Shown piece after piece: positions 31,132-39,825 of a DNA stretch of 64,000 nucleotides (positions are counted from its first letter, which is position 1; every line of letters starts with the position of its first letter). Made by a program: the position numbers and the translations under genes. Below the pieces are notes generated by a model. It made no database searches. It saw only the letters and a list, made by a program, of their open reading frames with translations, and was not told the DNA's origin. This DNA is from DATAEE01 sp036258175 (GTDB taxonomy: Bacteria > Acidobacteriota > Vicinamibacteria > Vicinamibacterales > 2-12-FULL-66-21). The stretch spans positions 17,775 through 81,774 of the forward strand of contig DATAEE010000314.1 in assembly GCA_036258175.1 (NCBI GenBank). Reading direction: 5' to 3'.

Positions 31132-33219
31132 ATGCGGTATATGCGCAGAGGGGTTCGACTTCCGGCGTTGGCGGCGGTTTTCGCCGCCGCCGTCGTCGTG
31201 TCGGCTCAGGCGCCGCCTCCTTCGCCACCGCCAGGCCAGCCGCCGGCGCAGCAACCGCCTGCGCAGCAGCCTCCAGCGCAGCAACCTCCCGCGCCGCAAC
31301 CCGATCCCAACCAGCCGCGACCGCCTGTCATCCGCCGCGGCGTCAACTTCGTCAGCGTCGACGTCATCGTCACTGACAACAAGGGGAACCCGGTTGAAGA
31401 CCTGAAACAGGAAGACTTCGAGGTTTTCGAGGATAACCAGCGGCAGGACGTCGAGACGTTCCAGATCATCAAGATCGATCAGTCGACGGCAGCGCTGAGC
31501 TCGCCGCTCGGCGAGATCCGGAGCACGGCGGACGAGGAGCGGGAAGCGGCCCGGCCCGACGTGCGGATATTCGCGATCTTCCTGGACGACTATCACGTGC
31601 GACTGGGGACGAGCATGGGGGTCCGCAGCCCGCTCATGCGGTTCATCGAGCAGCAGATCGCGCCTGGTGATCTCGTCGGCATCATGTACCCGCTCCTGCC
31701 GGTCGCCGATTTTTCGCTGACCCGCAATCACGCTGCGATCATCCAAGCGATTCAGAACTTCCAGGGACGAAAGTTCAATTACGAACCGCGAAACCAGTTC
31801 GAGGAGCAGTACGCCTATTACCCGGCCGCAACGGTCGAGAAGGTCCGCAACCAGGTGAGCATGTCCGCCCTGCGCGGGCTCGCGATCAAGCTCGGGGGCT
31901 ACCGGGAGGGCAGAAAGTCCATCATCTATGTAAGCGAGGGCTTCACCGCGCAGCTCCCTGCACAGCTGAACGACCCCGTTGCGGCGATGCCCGGTATGGG
32001 CAATCCCGCGCGGCGGATGCCCGGGGTCGAACCCACGAACCCACGCGCCGAGTCGATCGAGTTCTTCAACCAGGCCGAGCTGCTGGGAGACATGCGCGAG
32101 GTGTACGACGCGGCGAACCGCTCCAACACAGCGATCTACGCGCTCGACCCCCGCGGGCTGGCCGCGTTCGAGTACGACATCAACGAAGGCGCCGGAATGC
32201 AGACCGATCGGAAGGCGCTTCAGAGTTCGCAGGACACGCTGCGCGTTCTGGCCGGCGAAACCGACGGCCGCGCCATCGTCAATCGCAACGACCTCGACGC
32301 CGGTCTCCGTCAGATCGTGCGCGACTCGAGCGCCTATTACCTGCTCGGCTACAACTCGACCCAGGCGCCAACCGACGGTAAGTTTCACGCGATCAAGGTG
32401 CGCGTGAAGCGCCCCGGCGCGCAGGTGCGTGCGCGCAAGGGCTATTGGGCGCTGACGTCCGAGGAAACGGCGCGCGTGAACAACCCGAAGCCGGAAGCGC
32501 CGGCGGCGGTGACGGCTGCGCTCTCGACGCTCGCATCGGCATCGCGCCGCGACATCGTGAGAACGTGGATTGGCACGTCCCGCGGCGAAAACGGCAAGAC
32601 GCGCGTGACGCTGGCGTGGGAGCCCGTGACGCAGGCGGCGGGATCAGCGGCCGCGCGGGAAGATCCGCCCTCGCGGCTCGCGGTCACCGCCATAGCGCAA
32701 ACCGGTGAGCCCTATTTCCGAGGACGCGTCGCCGAGCCGCGCGTGGTGACCTTCGACGCGGATCCTGGCCCGATGCAGGTGCGTTTCAACATCGAGAACG
32801 AGCGCGGCCAGGTGATGGACGCGGCGCAGCGCGAGATGACCGTGCCCGACTTCCGGAAGACCGAAGTGTCGCTCTCGACGCCGCAGTTCCTCCGGGCGCG
32901 CACGGCGAAGGAGATCGCCGCGCTCAAGGCGGATCCGGCGGCCGTGCCGACGCCCGATCGCGAGTTCCGCCGGACCGAACGACTCGCGGTTCGCGTCGAA
33001 GCCTACGCCGCGACCGGCGACGCTCCCGCCGTCACGGCCAAGCTGCTCAATCGCACTGGTAACCCGATGTCGACACTGCCGGTCGAATCGGCCGGCGCCG
33101 CGCATCTCGTCGACCTGCCGCTCGCGAGCCTCGCGCCGGGCGAGTATCTGATCGAGATCACCGCCACGTCCGGCAAGGGCTCGTCGCAGGACGTCCTCGC
33201 CATTCGAGTGATTTCGTAG
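31132..33219 (+). CDS. Secreted VWFA-related protein of the acidobacterial type
   Basis: Signal peptide (RLPALAAVFAAAVVVSAQA), a Pro/Gln-rich linker (PPAQQPPAQQPPAQQ) and then the module typical of TIGR03436 proteins (VNFVSVDVIVTDNKGNPVED, LKQEDFEVFEDNQRQDVETF). The following VWFA-like domain has VRIFAIFLDDYHVRLG in place of a perfect MIDAS, and a segment SAYYLLGYNSTQAPTDGKFH common to this family. The C-terminal 200 residues are beta-rich. Function unknown; the family is strongly expanded in Acidobacteriota. ATG 31132 or 31141 begins translation. Confidence 0.9.
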   Translation: MRYMRRGVRLPALAAVFAAAVVVSAQAPPPSPPPGQPPAQQPPAQQPPAQQPPAPQPDPNQPRPPVIRRGVNFVSVDVIVTDNKGNPVEDLKQEDFEVFEDNQRQDVETFQIIKIDQSTAALSSPLGEIRSTADEEREAARPDVRIFAIFLDDYHVRLGTSMGVRSPLMRFIEQQIAPGDLVGIMYPLLPVADFSLTRNHAAIIQAIQNFQGRKFNYEPRNQFEEQYAYYPAATVEKVRNQVSMSALRGLAIKLGGYREGRKSIIYVSEGFTAQLPAQLNDPVAAMPGMGNPARRMPGVEPTNPRAESIEFFNQAELLGDMREVYDAANRSNTAIYALDPRGLAAFEYDINEGAGMQTDRKALQSSQDTLRVLAGETDGRAIVNRNDLDAGLRQIVRDSSAYYLLGYNSTQAPTDGKFHAIKVRVKRPGAQVRARKGYWALTSEETARVNNPKPEAPAAVTAALSTLASASRRDIVRTWIGTSRGENGKTRVTLAWEPVTQAAGSAAAREDPPSRLAVTAIAQTGEPYFRGRVAEPRVVTFDADPGPMQVRFNIENERGQVMDAAQREMTVPDFRKTEVSLSTPQFLRARTAKEIAALKADPAAVPTPDREFRRTERLAVRVEAYAATGDAPAVTAKLLNRTGNPMSTLPVESAGAAHLVDLPLASLAPGEYLIEITATSGKGSSQDVLAIRVIS

Positions 33220-33220
33220 G

Positions 33221-34489
33221 TTAGGCCCAACCCCTCGCTCGAACCGCCTCGGCGACCCGCTTGACCGCTACGCAGTACGCGCCCATGCGCACGTCCACGT
33301 TGTGGCGCCGCGACTCGACGAGCGATTCCTCGAAGGCGCGGGTCATCTTGCGATCCAGCCGGCGGTGGACGTCCTCGAGCTCCCACGGCATGCCGCGCAG
33401 GTTCTGCACCCATTCGAAGTACGACACGGTCACGCCACCGGCGTTGCACAGGAAGTCCGGGATGACGAAGACATTCCGTTTGTAAAGAACTGCGTCCGCC
33501 TCCGGCGTCGTGGGGCCGTTTGCCGCTTCGGCGACGATCCGGGCTTTGATGCGCGCGGCGTTCTGGCCCGTGATCTGATTCTCGAGCGCCGCGGGAATCA
33601 GCACGTCGGCGTCCACCTCGAGCAGATCGCTGTTGCTGATCGCCTGGCCCTTCGGATAGCCAACGACTGAGCCGGTGCGTTCCTTGTACTCGTGCAGCTC
33701 CGCGTACGCGATGCCGTTCGGGTCGAAAATGCCACCGCGGGAGTCGCTGATGGCGACGATCTTCATGCCGAATATTTCCGACGCGAGTGACGCGGCGAAC
33801 GAGCCCGCGTTGCCGTAACCTTGAATCGCCACGCGTGCCTTCGAGAGATCGAGACCGAGCTCGCGCGCGGCTTCTCGAATCGCATACATGGATCCGCGCG
33901 CCGTCGCGTCATCCCGCCCGAGCGATCCCCAGAGTGTCATCGGCTTGCCAGTGATCACGCCGGGCGTCGTGTAGCCTCGGTGCTTGCTGAACTCGTCCAT
34001 CATCCAGCCCATGATCTGCGGGGTCGTGTAGACGTCCGGCGCCGGAATGTCCCGCTCGGGGCCGATGATCCAGGCGATCGCATTGATGTACGCGCGCGAC
34101 AGCCGCTCGAGCTCGCGCTCGGACAACTCCTTAGGGTTGCAGATGATTCCGCCCTTACCGCCGCCGAGCGGCAGATCCATGACGGCCGTCTTCCACGTCA
34201 TCCAGGCGGCCAGCGCGCGGACTGTGCTGATGGTCTCGTCCTGATGGAACCGGATTCCGCCCTTCGCAGGTCCCCGGGCATCGTTGTACTGGACGCGAAA
34301 GCCCTTGAACGCGCGGATGTTGTCGTCATCCATGCGAACGGGCAGCGTGACGTGGAGCTCCCGGACCGGCTCGCGCAGCACGGCGCGCAGGCCGCGGTCG
34401 AGATTCAAAAGATCGGCGCACCGATCGAATTGCTGCTGAGCGATGGCAAAGGAGTCGAGAGCCTGAGGTGGGTCGATCGCAGACGGCAT
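33221..34489 (-). CDS. Glu/Leu/Phe/Val dehydrogenase (first of two tandem copies)
   Basis: Oxidatively deaminates glutamate (or a branched amino acid) with NAD(P). The 422-residue protein has the substrate-domain motif GPAKGGIRFH, the catalytic Lys region PLGGGKGGIICNP, and the Rossmann signature VAIQGYGNAGSFAA. GIT-type specificity regions (PAALENQITGQNAARI, VAEAANGPTTPEAD) follow. GGAGGG stands upstream of ATG 34489. The copy at 34563 is clearly related but not near-identical. Confidence 0.93.
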   Translation of the reverse strand: MPSAIDPPQALDSFAIAQQQFDRCADLLNLDRGLRAVLREPVRELHVTLPVRMDDDNIRAFKGFRVQYNDARGPAKGGIRFHQDETISTVRALAAWMTWKTAVMDLPLGGGKGGIICNPKELSERELERLSRAYINAIAWIIGPERDIPAPDVYTTPQIMGWMMDEFSKHRGYTTPGVITGKPMTLWGSLGRDDATARGSMYAIREAARELGLDLSKARVAIQGYGNAGSFAASLASEIFGMKIVAISDSRGGIFDPNGIAYAELHEYKERTGSVVGYPKGQAISNSDLLEVDADVLIPAALENQITGQNAARIKARIVAEAANGPTTPEADAVLYKRNVFVIPDFLCNAGGVTVSYFEWVQNLRGMPWELEDVHRRLDRKMTRAFEESLVESRRHNVDVRMGAYCVAVKRVAEAVRARGWA

Positions 34490-34529
34490 TCGGTCCCTCC
34501 GCCTTGTAATTCTCGGTTTCTACAGGTCC

Positions 34530-34557
34530 AGTCCCTAGTCCCTAGTCCCTAGTCCCT
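34530..34557. repeat. Perfect tandem heptamer AGTCCCT, four copies
   Basis: AGTCCCT is repeated four times without change between the two dehydrogenase genes, ending five bases before the stop codon of the upstream copy. It is the only exact array among the heptad repeats here, so it is probably the youngest. Confidence 0.9.
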
Positions 34558-34562
34558 GAAGA

Positions 34563-35810
34563 TCACGCGTACATCCCACGCATCCTCGTCACCGTCGCGA
34601 CTCGATTGATCGCGACGATATAGGCGGCCGTGCGCATGTCGGTCTTGTACTTGAGCGACATCTTCAGCACGTCCTCGAACGCCTCGACCATCTTCGCCTC
34701 GAGACGTTCGTTCACCTCGCGCTCGGACCAGAAGTAGCCGTACCGGTCCTGGACCCATTCGAAGTACGACGTGGTGACGCCCCCCGAGTTGGCCAGGATG
34801 TCGGGGACGACAAAGATGCCGCGGCTGTGCAGGTGCGCGTGCGCCTCCGGCGTCGTCGGTCCATTCGCGCCCTCGATGATGATCTTCGCCTGGATGTCTG
34901 GAGCGTTCTCCATGGTGATCTGGTTCTCGAGCGCAGCGGGGATGAGGACGTCTACCGGCAGCTTGAACATCGACTCGTTGTCGATAGGCTCGGCGCCCGG
35001 GTAGTCGTCCACCGTACGATGCTGCGAGACGTAGTCGACGAGCTTCGGCACGTCGAGCCCGGCAGGGTTGTAGACGCCCCCTTTCCAGTCGGTAACCGCG
35101 ACGATCTTTGCGCCGATTTGCGAGAGCAGCAGCGCCGAGATCGAGCCCACGTTGCCGAAGCCCTGCACCGCGACGGAGGCCCCGTTGATGTCGAGGCCGA
35201 GGTGCTTCGCTGCATCGCGCGTGCAGATCATGACGCCGCGGCCGGTCGCCTCGCGGCGACCCAGCGATCCGCCCATCTCGATCGGTTTCCCCGTCACCAC
35301 CGCGGTCGTCGTCTGGCCGACGTGCATCGAGTAGGTGTCCATCACCCACGCCATAATCTGGTCGTTCGTGTTCACGTCGGGCGCCGGGATGTCTTTCTCG
35401 GGGCCGATCGCATCGATGATCTCGGCGACGTACCGGCGGGTGAGCGCTTCGAGCTCGCGCCGTGACATGCGCGTCGGGTCGCAGACGACGCCTCCCTTGC
35501 CGCCGCCAAACGGGATGTGCGCCACGGCGCACTTCCAGGTCATCCAGGCAGCCAGCGCGGTGACCTCATCGAGCGTGACGTTCGGGTGATACCGGATACC
35601 GCCCTTCGCCGGGCCGAGCGTGATGTTGTATTGGACCCGGTAGCCGGTGAACACCTCGATCTCGCCGTTATCCATCTGGATGGGACAGGACACGATGATT
35701 TGGCGTTTCGGGTGGGTGAGGATTTTCCAGATGCCGGGGTCGAGTCCGAGAATTCTCGCCGCTCCATCGAATTCCTGGAGCATGGCGTTGAAGATGCTGC
35801 CGCCCTCCAT
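34563..35810 (-). CDS. gdhA: Glu/Leu/Phe/Val dehydrogenase (second of two tandem copies)
   Basis: The 415-residue product has the same motifs as its neighbour: GPAKGGIRYHPNVTLDEVTAL, PFGGGKGGVVCDPTRMSRREL, AVQGFGNVGSISALLL and IEGANGPTTPEAH. It is probably NAD(P)-dependent glutamate dehydrogenase. Both tandem copies keep the catalytic Lys/Asp set (KGG, PAPDVNT), so neither is a pseudogene. The first gene in transcription order is this one. Divergent from the amidohydrolase. Confidence 0.94.
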   Translation of the reverse strand: MEGGSIFNAMLQEFDGAARILGLDPGIWKILTHPKRQIIVSCPIQMDNGEIEVFTGYRVQYNITLGPAKGGIRYHPNVTLDEVTALAAWMTWKCAVAHIPFGGGKGGVVCDPTRMSRRELEALTRRYVAEIIDAIGPEKDIPAPDVNTNDQIMAWVMDTYSMHVGQTTTAVVTGKPIEMGGSLGRREATGRGVMICTRDAAKHLGLDINGASVAVQGFGNVGSISALLLSQIGAKIVAVTDWKGGVYNPAGLDVPKLVDYVSQHRTVDDYPGAEPIDNESMFKLPVDVLIPAALENQITMENAPDIQAKIIIEGANGPTTPEAHAHLHSRGIFVVPDILANSGGVTTSYFEWVQDRYGYFWSEREVNERLEAKMVEAFEDVLKMSLKYKTDMRTAAYIVAINRVATVTRMRGMYA

Positions 35811-35901
35811 GACGCTCCTATAAGGTCACGCGAATCCGTCGTTCGAAAGCGGGACAGCGTACTTGCCGCGTACGAGCCAAGTCAAGGTATCCTGCCCGAT
35901 T

Positions 35902-37761
35902 ATGAAGCGCTTCCTGACCGTTCTTGCTTTGACGATGGCGCCCGTGATTCTGGCTGGCGCCGCGGCCGCTGACCTGATTCTCATCAACGGACGGGTCTAC
36001 ACCCTCGATCCGGCGAAGCCCTGGGCCGAGGCCGTCGCCGTCGCGGGCGATCGCATCGTGGCGGTCGGTACCGTGGCCGAGATTCGCGCGCTGGCGGGGC
36101 CCGACACACGAACGGTGGACCTCGCCGGCGGCTTCGCGCTTCCAGGATTCAACGATGCGCACGTCCACACGGAGGCCACGGGCCAACTGCTCGTCGGCGC
36201 CAACCTGCTGGACGTGCACGAGCCGAAAGCCTTTACCGATCGCCTGCGCGCCGCGGCCGCGCGGCTTCCAAAAGGCAGCTGGATCACGCGCGGCGATTGG
36301 GGAGCGTACGAGCAATGGAAGGCGGGGTCGACAGGTGCTCAAGGTGCTCAAGGCGCTCAAGGTGCCCAGGGTGCTCAAGGTGCCCAGGGTGCTCGAGGTG
36401 CTGGCCCCTTCACGCCGCATCGCGATCAGGTTGATCCGGTCACTCCCGACCATCCGGTGTTCGTGAATCGCTTCGACCGGAGCATGTACCTTGCGAACAG
36501 CCTCGCGCTGAGGCTGGCGGGGATCACCGAGTCGACGCGCGCGCCCGAGGGCGGAGAGATCGTCAAGGATGCGCAAGGGCGGCTGACCGGCATCCTGAAG
36601 GGATCGGCGGCGGATCAGGTGCGCAAGGCGATACCGGCCACGCCGTTCGAGCAGCGGCTCGTCCAGGTCCGTGCGGTCATGCAGGAGGCGCGCGAGGGAG
36701 GCGTCACGACGATTCAGGATCTGACGTCTGCAGAGCAGCTGCAGGCATACCAGACGCTCAAGCGCCGCGGCGAGCTGACGCTCCGGATCAACATTCGTCC
36801 GACGCTCTACGAGGTGGAGCACGTCGCCGCGCTCGGGATGTCGCGCGGGTTCGGCGATGAATGGTTGAAGCTGGTCGGCTTCAAGGCCTGGGTGGATGGC
36901 ATCATGGGCAGCAGCGCCGCGCTGTTCTTCGAGCCCTTCAACCACGATCCGCGCAACCGCGGCATCCTTCGCCACGTGATGTTCCCGGAAGGACGCGAAG
37001 GGGCCGCGATGTCGATGAAGGCGGGCGACCACTACACCGCGTTTCCGCCCGGAAACCTGGAGCGCCTGGTCAAAGCGGCGGCGAAGCTCGGCGTTCCCCC
37101 TCACGTTCACGCGATCGGCGATCTGGGCAACCGGATTCTTCTCGATGTCTACGAGCGCGTGCTAACGGAAGAGAACCTGCTCGACACCGATCATCGGTGG
37201 CGAGTCATTCACGCGCAGACCATCCACCCGGATGATTACCCGCGATTCGGGAAGCTGAAGCTCGTCGCGGAGGTCAACCCGTACCACATCTCGGACGACA
37301 TGCGGTGGATGGAGGAGCGGATCGGGAAAGAGCGATCGAAGGGCGCCTATCCATTCAGGAAGCTCAAACAGGCCGGCGCCGTGCTCGTGTTCGGCAGCGA
37401 CAGCCCGGGCACCAACGCGGCGCGGTACTATCTGAGCCCCGTGTATGGACTGTATGCCGCCGTCACGCGTCAGACCCTGACGGGCGAGCCGAAGGAAGGC
37501 TGGTTCCCCGACCAGCGTCTCACGATCGAAGAAGCCATCGAGGCGTACACAAAAGGACCGGCGTGGGCGTCGTTCGAAGAGGAGATCAAAGGTACGCTCG
37601 CGCCCGGTAAGCTCGCCGACATTGCGGTCTTCGATCGCAATCTCGTGGAGGTTGGTAAGACACAGCCCGCGGAACTGCTCAAGGCAAAGGTGCGCTACAC
37701 GATCGTCGGTGGCAAAATCGTGCACGACGCCACCCGGTCGACCCGCATGAACGGGTTATAA
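35902..37761 (+). CDS. Periplasmic amidohydrolase (YtcJ/amidohydrolase_3 type) with an in-frame Gly-Ala-Gln repeat
   Basis: A signal peptide (MKRFLTVLALTMAPVILAG) is followed by the amidohydrolase start DLILINGRVYTLDP. Metal ligands are HVH in FNDAHVHTEA, the His of PPHVHAIGDLG, HAQTIHPDDY and the Asp of VFGSDSPGTN. The end (GTLAPGKLADIAVFDRN) is standard. Residues about 145-168 are eight units of Gly-Ala-Gln (last ones GAR and GAG), encoded by a 9-base tandem repeat. Homologues normally lack this insert. The substrate is unknown. The preferred start is ATG 35902, since the upstream open codons do not match. Confidence 0.88.
   Translation: MKRFLTVLALTMAPVILAGAAAADLILINGRVYTLDPAKPWAEAVAVAGDRIVAVGTVAEIRALAGPDTRTVDLAGGFALPGFNDAHVHTEATGQLLVGANLLDVHEPKAFTDRLRAAAARLPKGSWITRGDWGAYEQWKAGSTGAQGAQGAQGAQGAQGAQGARGAGPFTPHRDQVDPVTPDHPVFVNRFDRSMYLANSLALRLAGITESTRAPEGGEIVKDAQGRLTGILKGSAADQVRKAIPATPFEQRLVQVRAVMQEAREGGVTTIQDLTSAEQLQAYQTLKRRGELTLRINIRPTLYEVEHVAALGMSRGFGDEWLKLVGFKAWVDGIMGSSAALFFEPFNHDPRNRGILRHVMFPEGREGAAMSMKAGDHYTAFPPGNLERLVKAAAKLGVPPHVHAIGDLGNRILLDVYERVLTEENLLDTDHRWRVIHAQTIHPDDYPRFGKLKLVAEVNPYHISDDMRWMEERIGKERSKGAYPFRKLKQAGAVLVFGSDSPGTNAARYYLSPVYGLYAAVTRQTLTGEPKEGWFPDQRLTIEEAIEAYTKGPAWASFEEEIKGTLAPGKLADIAVFDRNLVEVGKTQPAELLKAKVRYTIVGGKIVHDATRSTRMNGL
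36334..36405 (+). repeat. In-frame 9-base tandem repeat inside the amidohydrolase gene
   Basis: Eight units of GGTGCTCAA with variants GGCGCTCAA, GGTGCCCAG, GGTGCTCGA and GGTGCTGGC. The unit length keeps the frame and gives Gly-Ala-Gln. It lies in a predicted surface loop between EQWKAG and PFTPHRDQ. Confidence 0.95.
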
Positions 37762-37772
37762 TCAAAGGACTT

Positions 37773-39401
37773 ATGAAAACCGCGGTCGAGCCGGTCCAGG
37801 CGAAGGGCCAGGAGAGGAGCGTCCCGTTCACGACGATCTCCGGCCGCCGGATAGAGCGGCTGTACACGCCCGAGGATCTCGCCAGTCTCGACTACGCGCG
37901 CGACCTCGGACACCCGGGCGAGTTTCCGTACACGCGCGGCATCCATCCGACCGGCTACCGCGGCAAGCTCTGGACGATGCGGCAGTTCGCGGGGTTTGGA
38001 ACGCCCGCGGAGACGAACGAGCGGTACAAGCAGCTGCTGAAGGCGGGCGGAACCGGCCTCAGCGTCGCGTTCGATCTCCCGACCCTGATGGGGCGGGACC
38101 CGGATCATCCGCTGTCGCTCGGCGAGGTCGGCAAGTGCGGCGTCAGCATCGTGTCGCTCGCCGACATGGAGCGGCTGTTCGACGGCATCTCGCTCGGCGA
38201 CATCACGACGTCGATGACGATCAACTCACCGGCGCCGATGATCTTCGCGATGTACCTTGTGGTCGCGGAGAAGCACGGCGCGGATTGGAAGAAACTCTCC
38301 GGGACGATCCAGAACGACATCCTCAAAGAGTTCATCGCGCAGAAGGAATACATTTATCCGCCTCGCCCGTCGATGCGGCTCATCACCGACGTGTTTGCGT
38401 TCTGCGCGAAGGAGGTCCCGCGCTGGAACACGATCTCGGTGAGCGGCTATCACATCCGCGAGGCCGGATCGACGGCGCTGCAGGAGCTCGCCTTCACGCT
38501 CCGTGACGGCATCGAGTACGTCCAATACGGAGTCGATGCCGGGCTCGACGTCGACGACTTCGTGCCGCGCATCTCGTTTTTCTTCAACGCGCACAGCGAC
38601 TTCTTCGAAGAGATCGCGAAGTACCGTGCCGCGCGGAAGCTCTGGGCCGAGGTGATGCGCGACCGGTTCGGCGCGAAGAGCGATCGATCCTGGAAGCTGC
38701 GCTTCCACACGCAGACCGCCGGTGTCTCGCTGACCGCGCAGCAGCCTTACAACAACGTCGTGCGGACCGCGCTGCAGGCACTCGGCGCGGTGCTCGGTGG
38801 CACGAATTCGCTACACACCAATTCGCTGGACGAGGCGCTCGCGCTTCCCACCGCCGAAGCGGCGACGCTGGCCCTCCGCACCCAGCAGATCATTGCGCAC
38901 GAAAGCGGCGTCGCCAACGTCGTCGATCCGCTGGGCGGCTCGTATTTCGTCGAGAAGCTGACGCTCGAGATGGAAGAGGGCGCGAAGCGCTACTTCGACA
39001 CGATCGACCGAATGGGTGGGATGGTCGCGGCGGTCGAGCAGGGATATCCGCAGAAGGAAATCGCCGAGGCCTCGTATCAGTTCCAGCAGGCGGTGGAGCG
39101 CCGCGAGAAGACCATCGTCGGCGTCAACGACTACGTGATGGAGGATGAGCCGCCGCTTCCTATCCTTTATATAGACGAGACCGCAGCCGAGACGCAGTTG
39201 GCCGCTCTCGACCGCCTGCGCCAGACCCGCGACGCGGCCCGCCTCGCCAAGGCCCTCGACGCCCTGCGCGAGGCAGCCCGCGGAACCGATAACACGATGT
39301 ATCCCTTGCTCGAGTGCGTCCGCGCCTATGCCACGGTCGGCGAGATGTGCGACGCACTCCGGGATGTGTGGGGGGAGTACGAGGAGGTCCCCTCAATTTA
39401 G
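37773..39401 (+). CDS. Methylmalonyl-CoA mutase large (catalytic) subunit
   Basis: Interconverts methylmalonyl-CoA and succinyl-CoA in propionate and branched-chain metabolism. The 542-residue product covers the TIM-barrel domain: YTRGIHPTGYRGKLWTMRQ, SVAFDLPTLMGRDPDHPLS, GDITTSMTINSPAP and RFHTQTAGVSLTAQQPYNN with GGTNSLHTNSLDEALALPT. The B12 domain is not in this protein; it is encoded by the next gene. AAGGA precedes ATG 37773. A TATAAT lies at 37757 but too close to be a clear promoter. Confidence 0.95.
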   Translation: MKTAVEPVQAKGQERSVPFTTISGRRIERLYTPEDLASLDYARDLGHPGEFPYTRGIHPTGYRGKLWTMRQFAGFGTPAETNERYKQLLKAGGTGLSVAFDLPTLMGRDPDHPLSLGEVGKCGVSIVSLADMERLFDGISLGDITTSMTINSPAPMIFAMYLVVAEKHGADWKKLSGTIQNDILKEFIAQKEYIYPPRPSMRLITDVFAFCAKEVPRWNTISVSGYHIREAGSTALQELAFTLRDGIEYVQYGVDAGLDVDDFVPRISFFFNAHSDFFEEIAKYRAARKLWAEVMRDRFGAKSDRSWKLRFHTQTAGVSLTAQQPYNNVVRTALQALGAVLGGTNSLHTNSLDEALALPTAEAATLALRTQQIIAHESGVANVVDPLGGSYFVEKLTLEMEEGAKRYFDTIDRMGGMVAAVEQGYPQKEIAEASYQFQQAVERREKTIVGVNDYVMEDEPPLPILYIDETAAETQLAALDRLRQTRDAARLAKALDALREAARGTDNTMYPLLECVRAYATVGEMCDALRDVWGEYEEVPSI

Positions 39402-39414
39402 CCCCTGGCCCCGC

Positions 39415-39825
39415 ATGCCTAAGATCAGAGTCGTCATCGCCAAGCCCGGTCTGGACGGCCATGACCGTGGCGCCAAGGTCATCGCGCGCGCGCTCCGCGA
39501 CGCCGGGATGGAGGTCATCTACACCGGCCTCCGACAGACGCCGGAGCAGATCGTAGCTGCAGCGCTTCAGGAAGATGCCGACGCGATCGGCCTCTCGATC
39601 CTGTCGGGCGCGCATATGCACATCTGCCCGCGCGTGATGGAGCTGCTCAAGGAGAAGGGGCTCACCGACGTCATCGTCGTCGTCGGCGGGATTATCCCCG
39701 ACGTGGACATTCCCAAGCTGCAGGCGTTGGGCATCAACGGGATTTTCCTGCCCGGGAGCCCGATGCAGGACATCATCACGTTCATCCAGTCCAACGCTCG
39801 AGCGGCGGCGGATCAGCGGACATAA
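39415..39825 (+). CDS. Methylmalonyl-CoA mutase cobalamin-binding subunit
   Basis: The 136-residue protein is a stand-alone B12 domain. It has the lower-ligand motif DGHDRG (DXHXXG), followed by GLSILSGAHMHICPR and VVVGGIIPDVDIPKL, which lie around the nucleotide tail. It starts 13 bases after the large-subunit gene and forms the active enzyme with it. Its TAA directly touches the ATG of the response regulator. Confidence 0.95.
   Translation: MPKIRVVIAKPGLDGHDRGAKVIARALRDAGMEVIYTGLRQTPEQIVAAALQEDADAIGLSILSGAHMHICPRVMELLKEKGLTDVIVVVGGIIPDVDIPKLQALGINGIFLPGSPMQDIITFIQSNARAAADQRT

Noticed and set aside
31129..32388. Minus-strand open frame of 419 codons
   Set aside because: It lies opposite the VWFA-related gene, and its composition follows from the codon use of that gene.
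37757..37762. TATAAT before the mutase large-subunit gene as a promoter
   Set aside because: No -35 box at the right distance, and transcription from it would start inside the ribosome-binding site.
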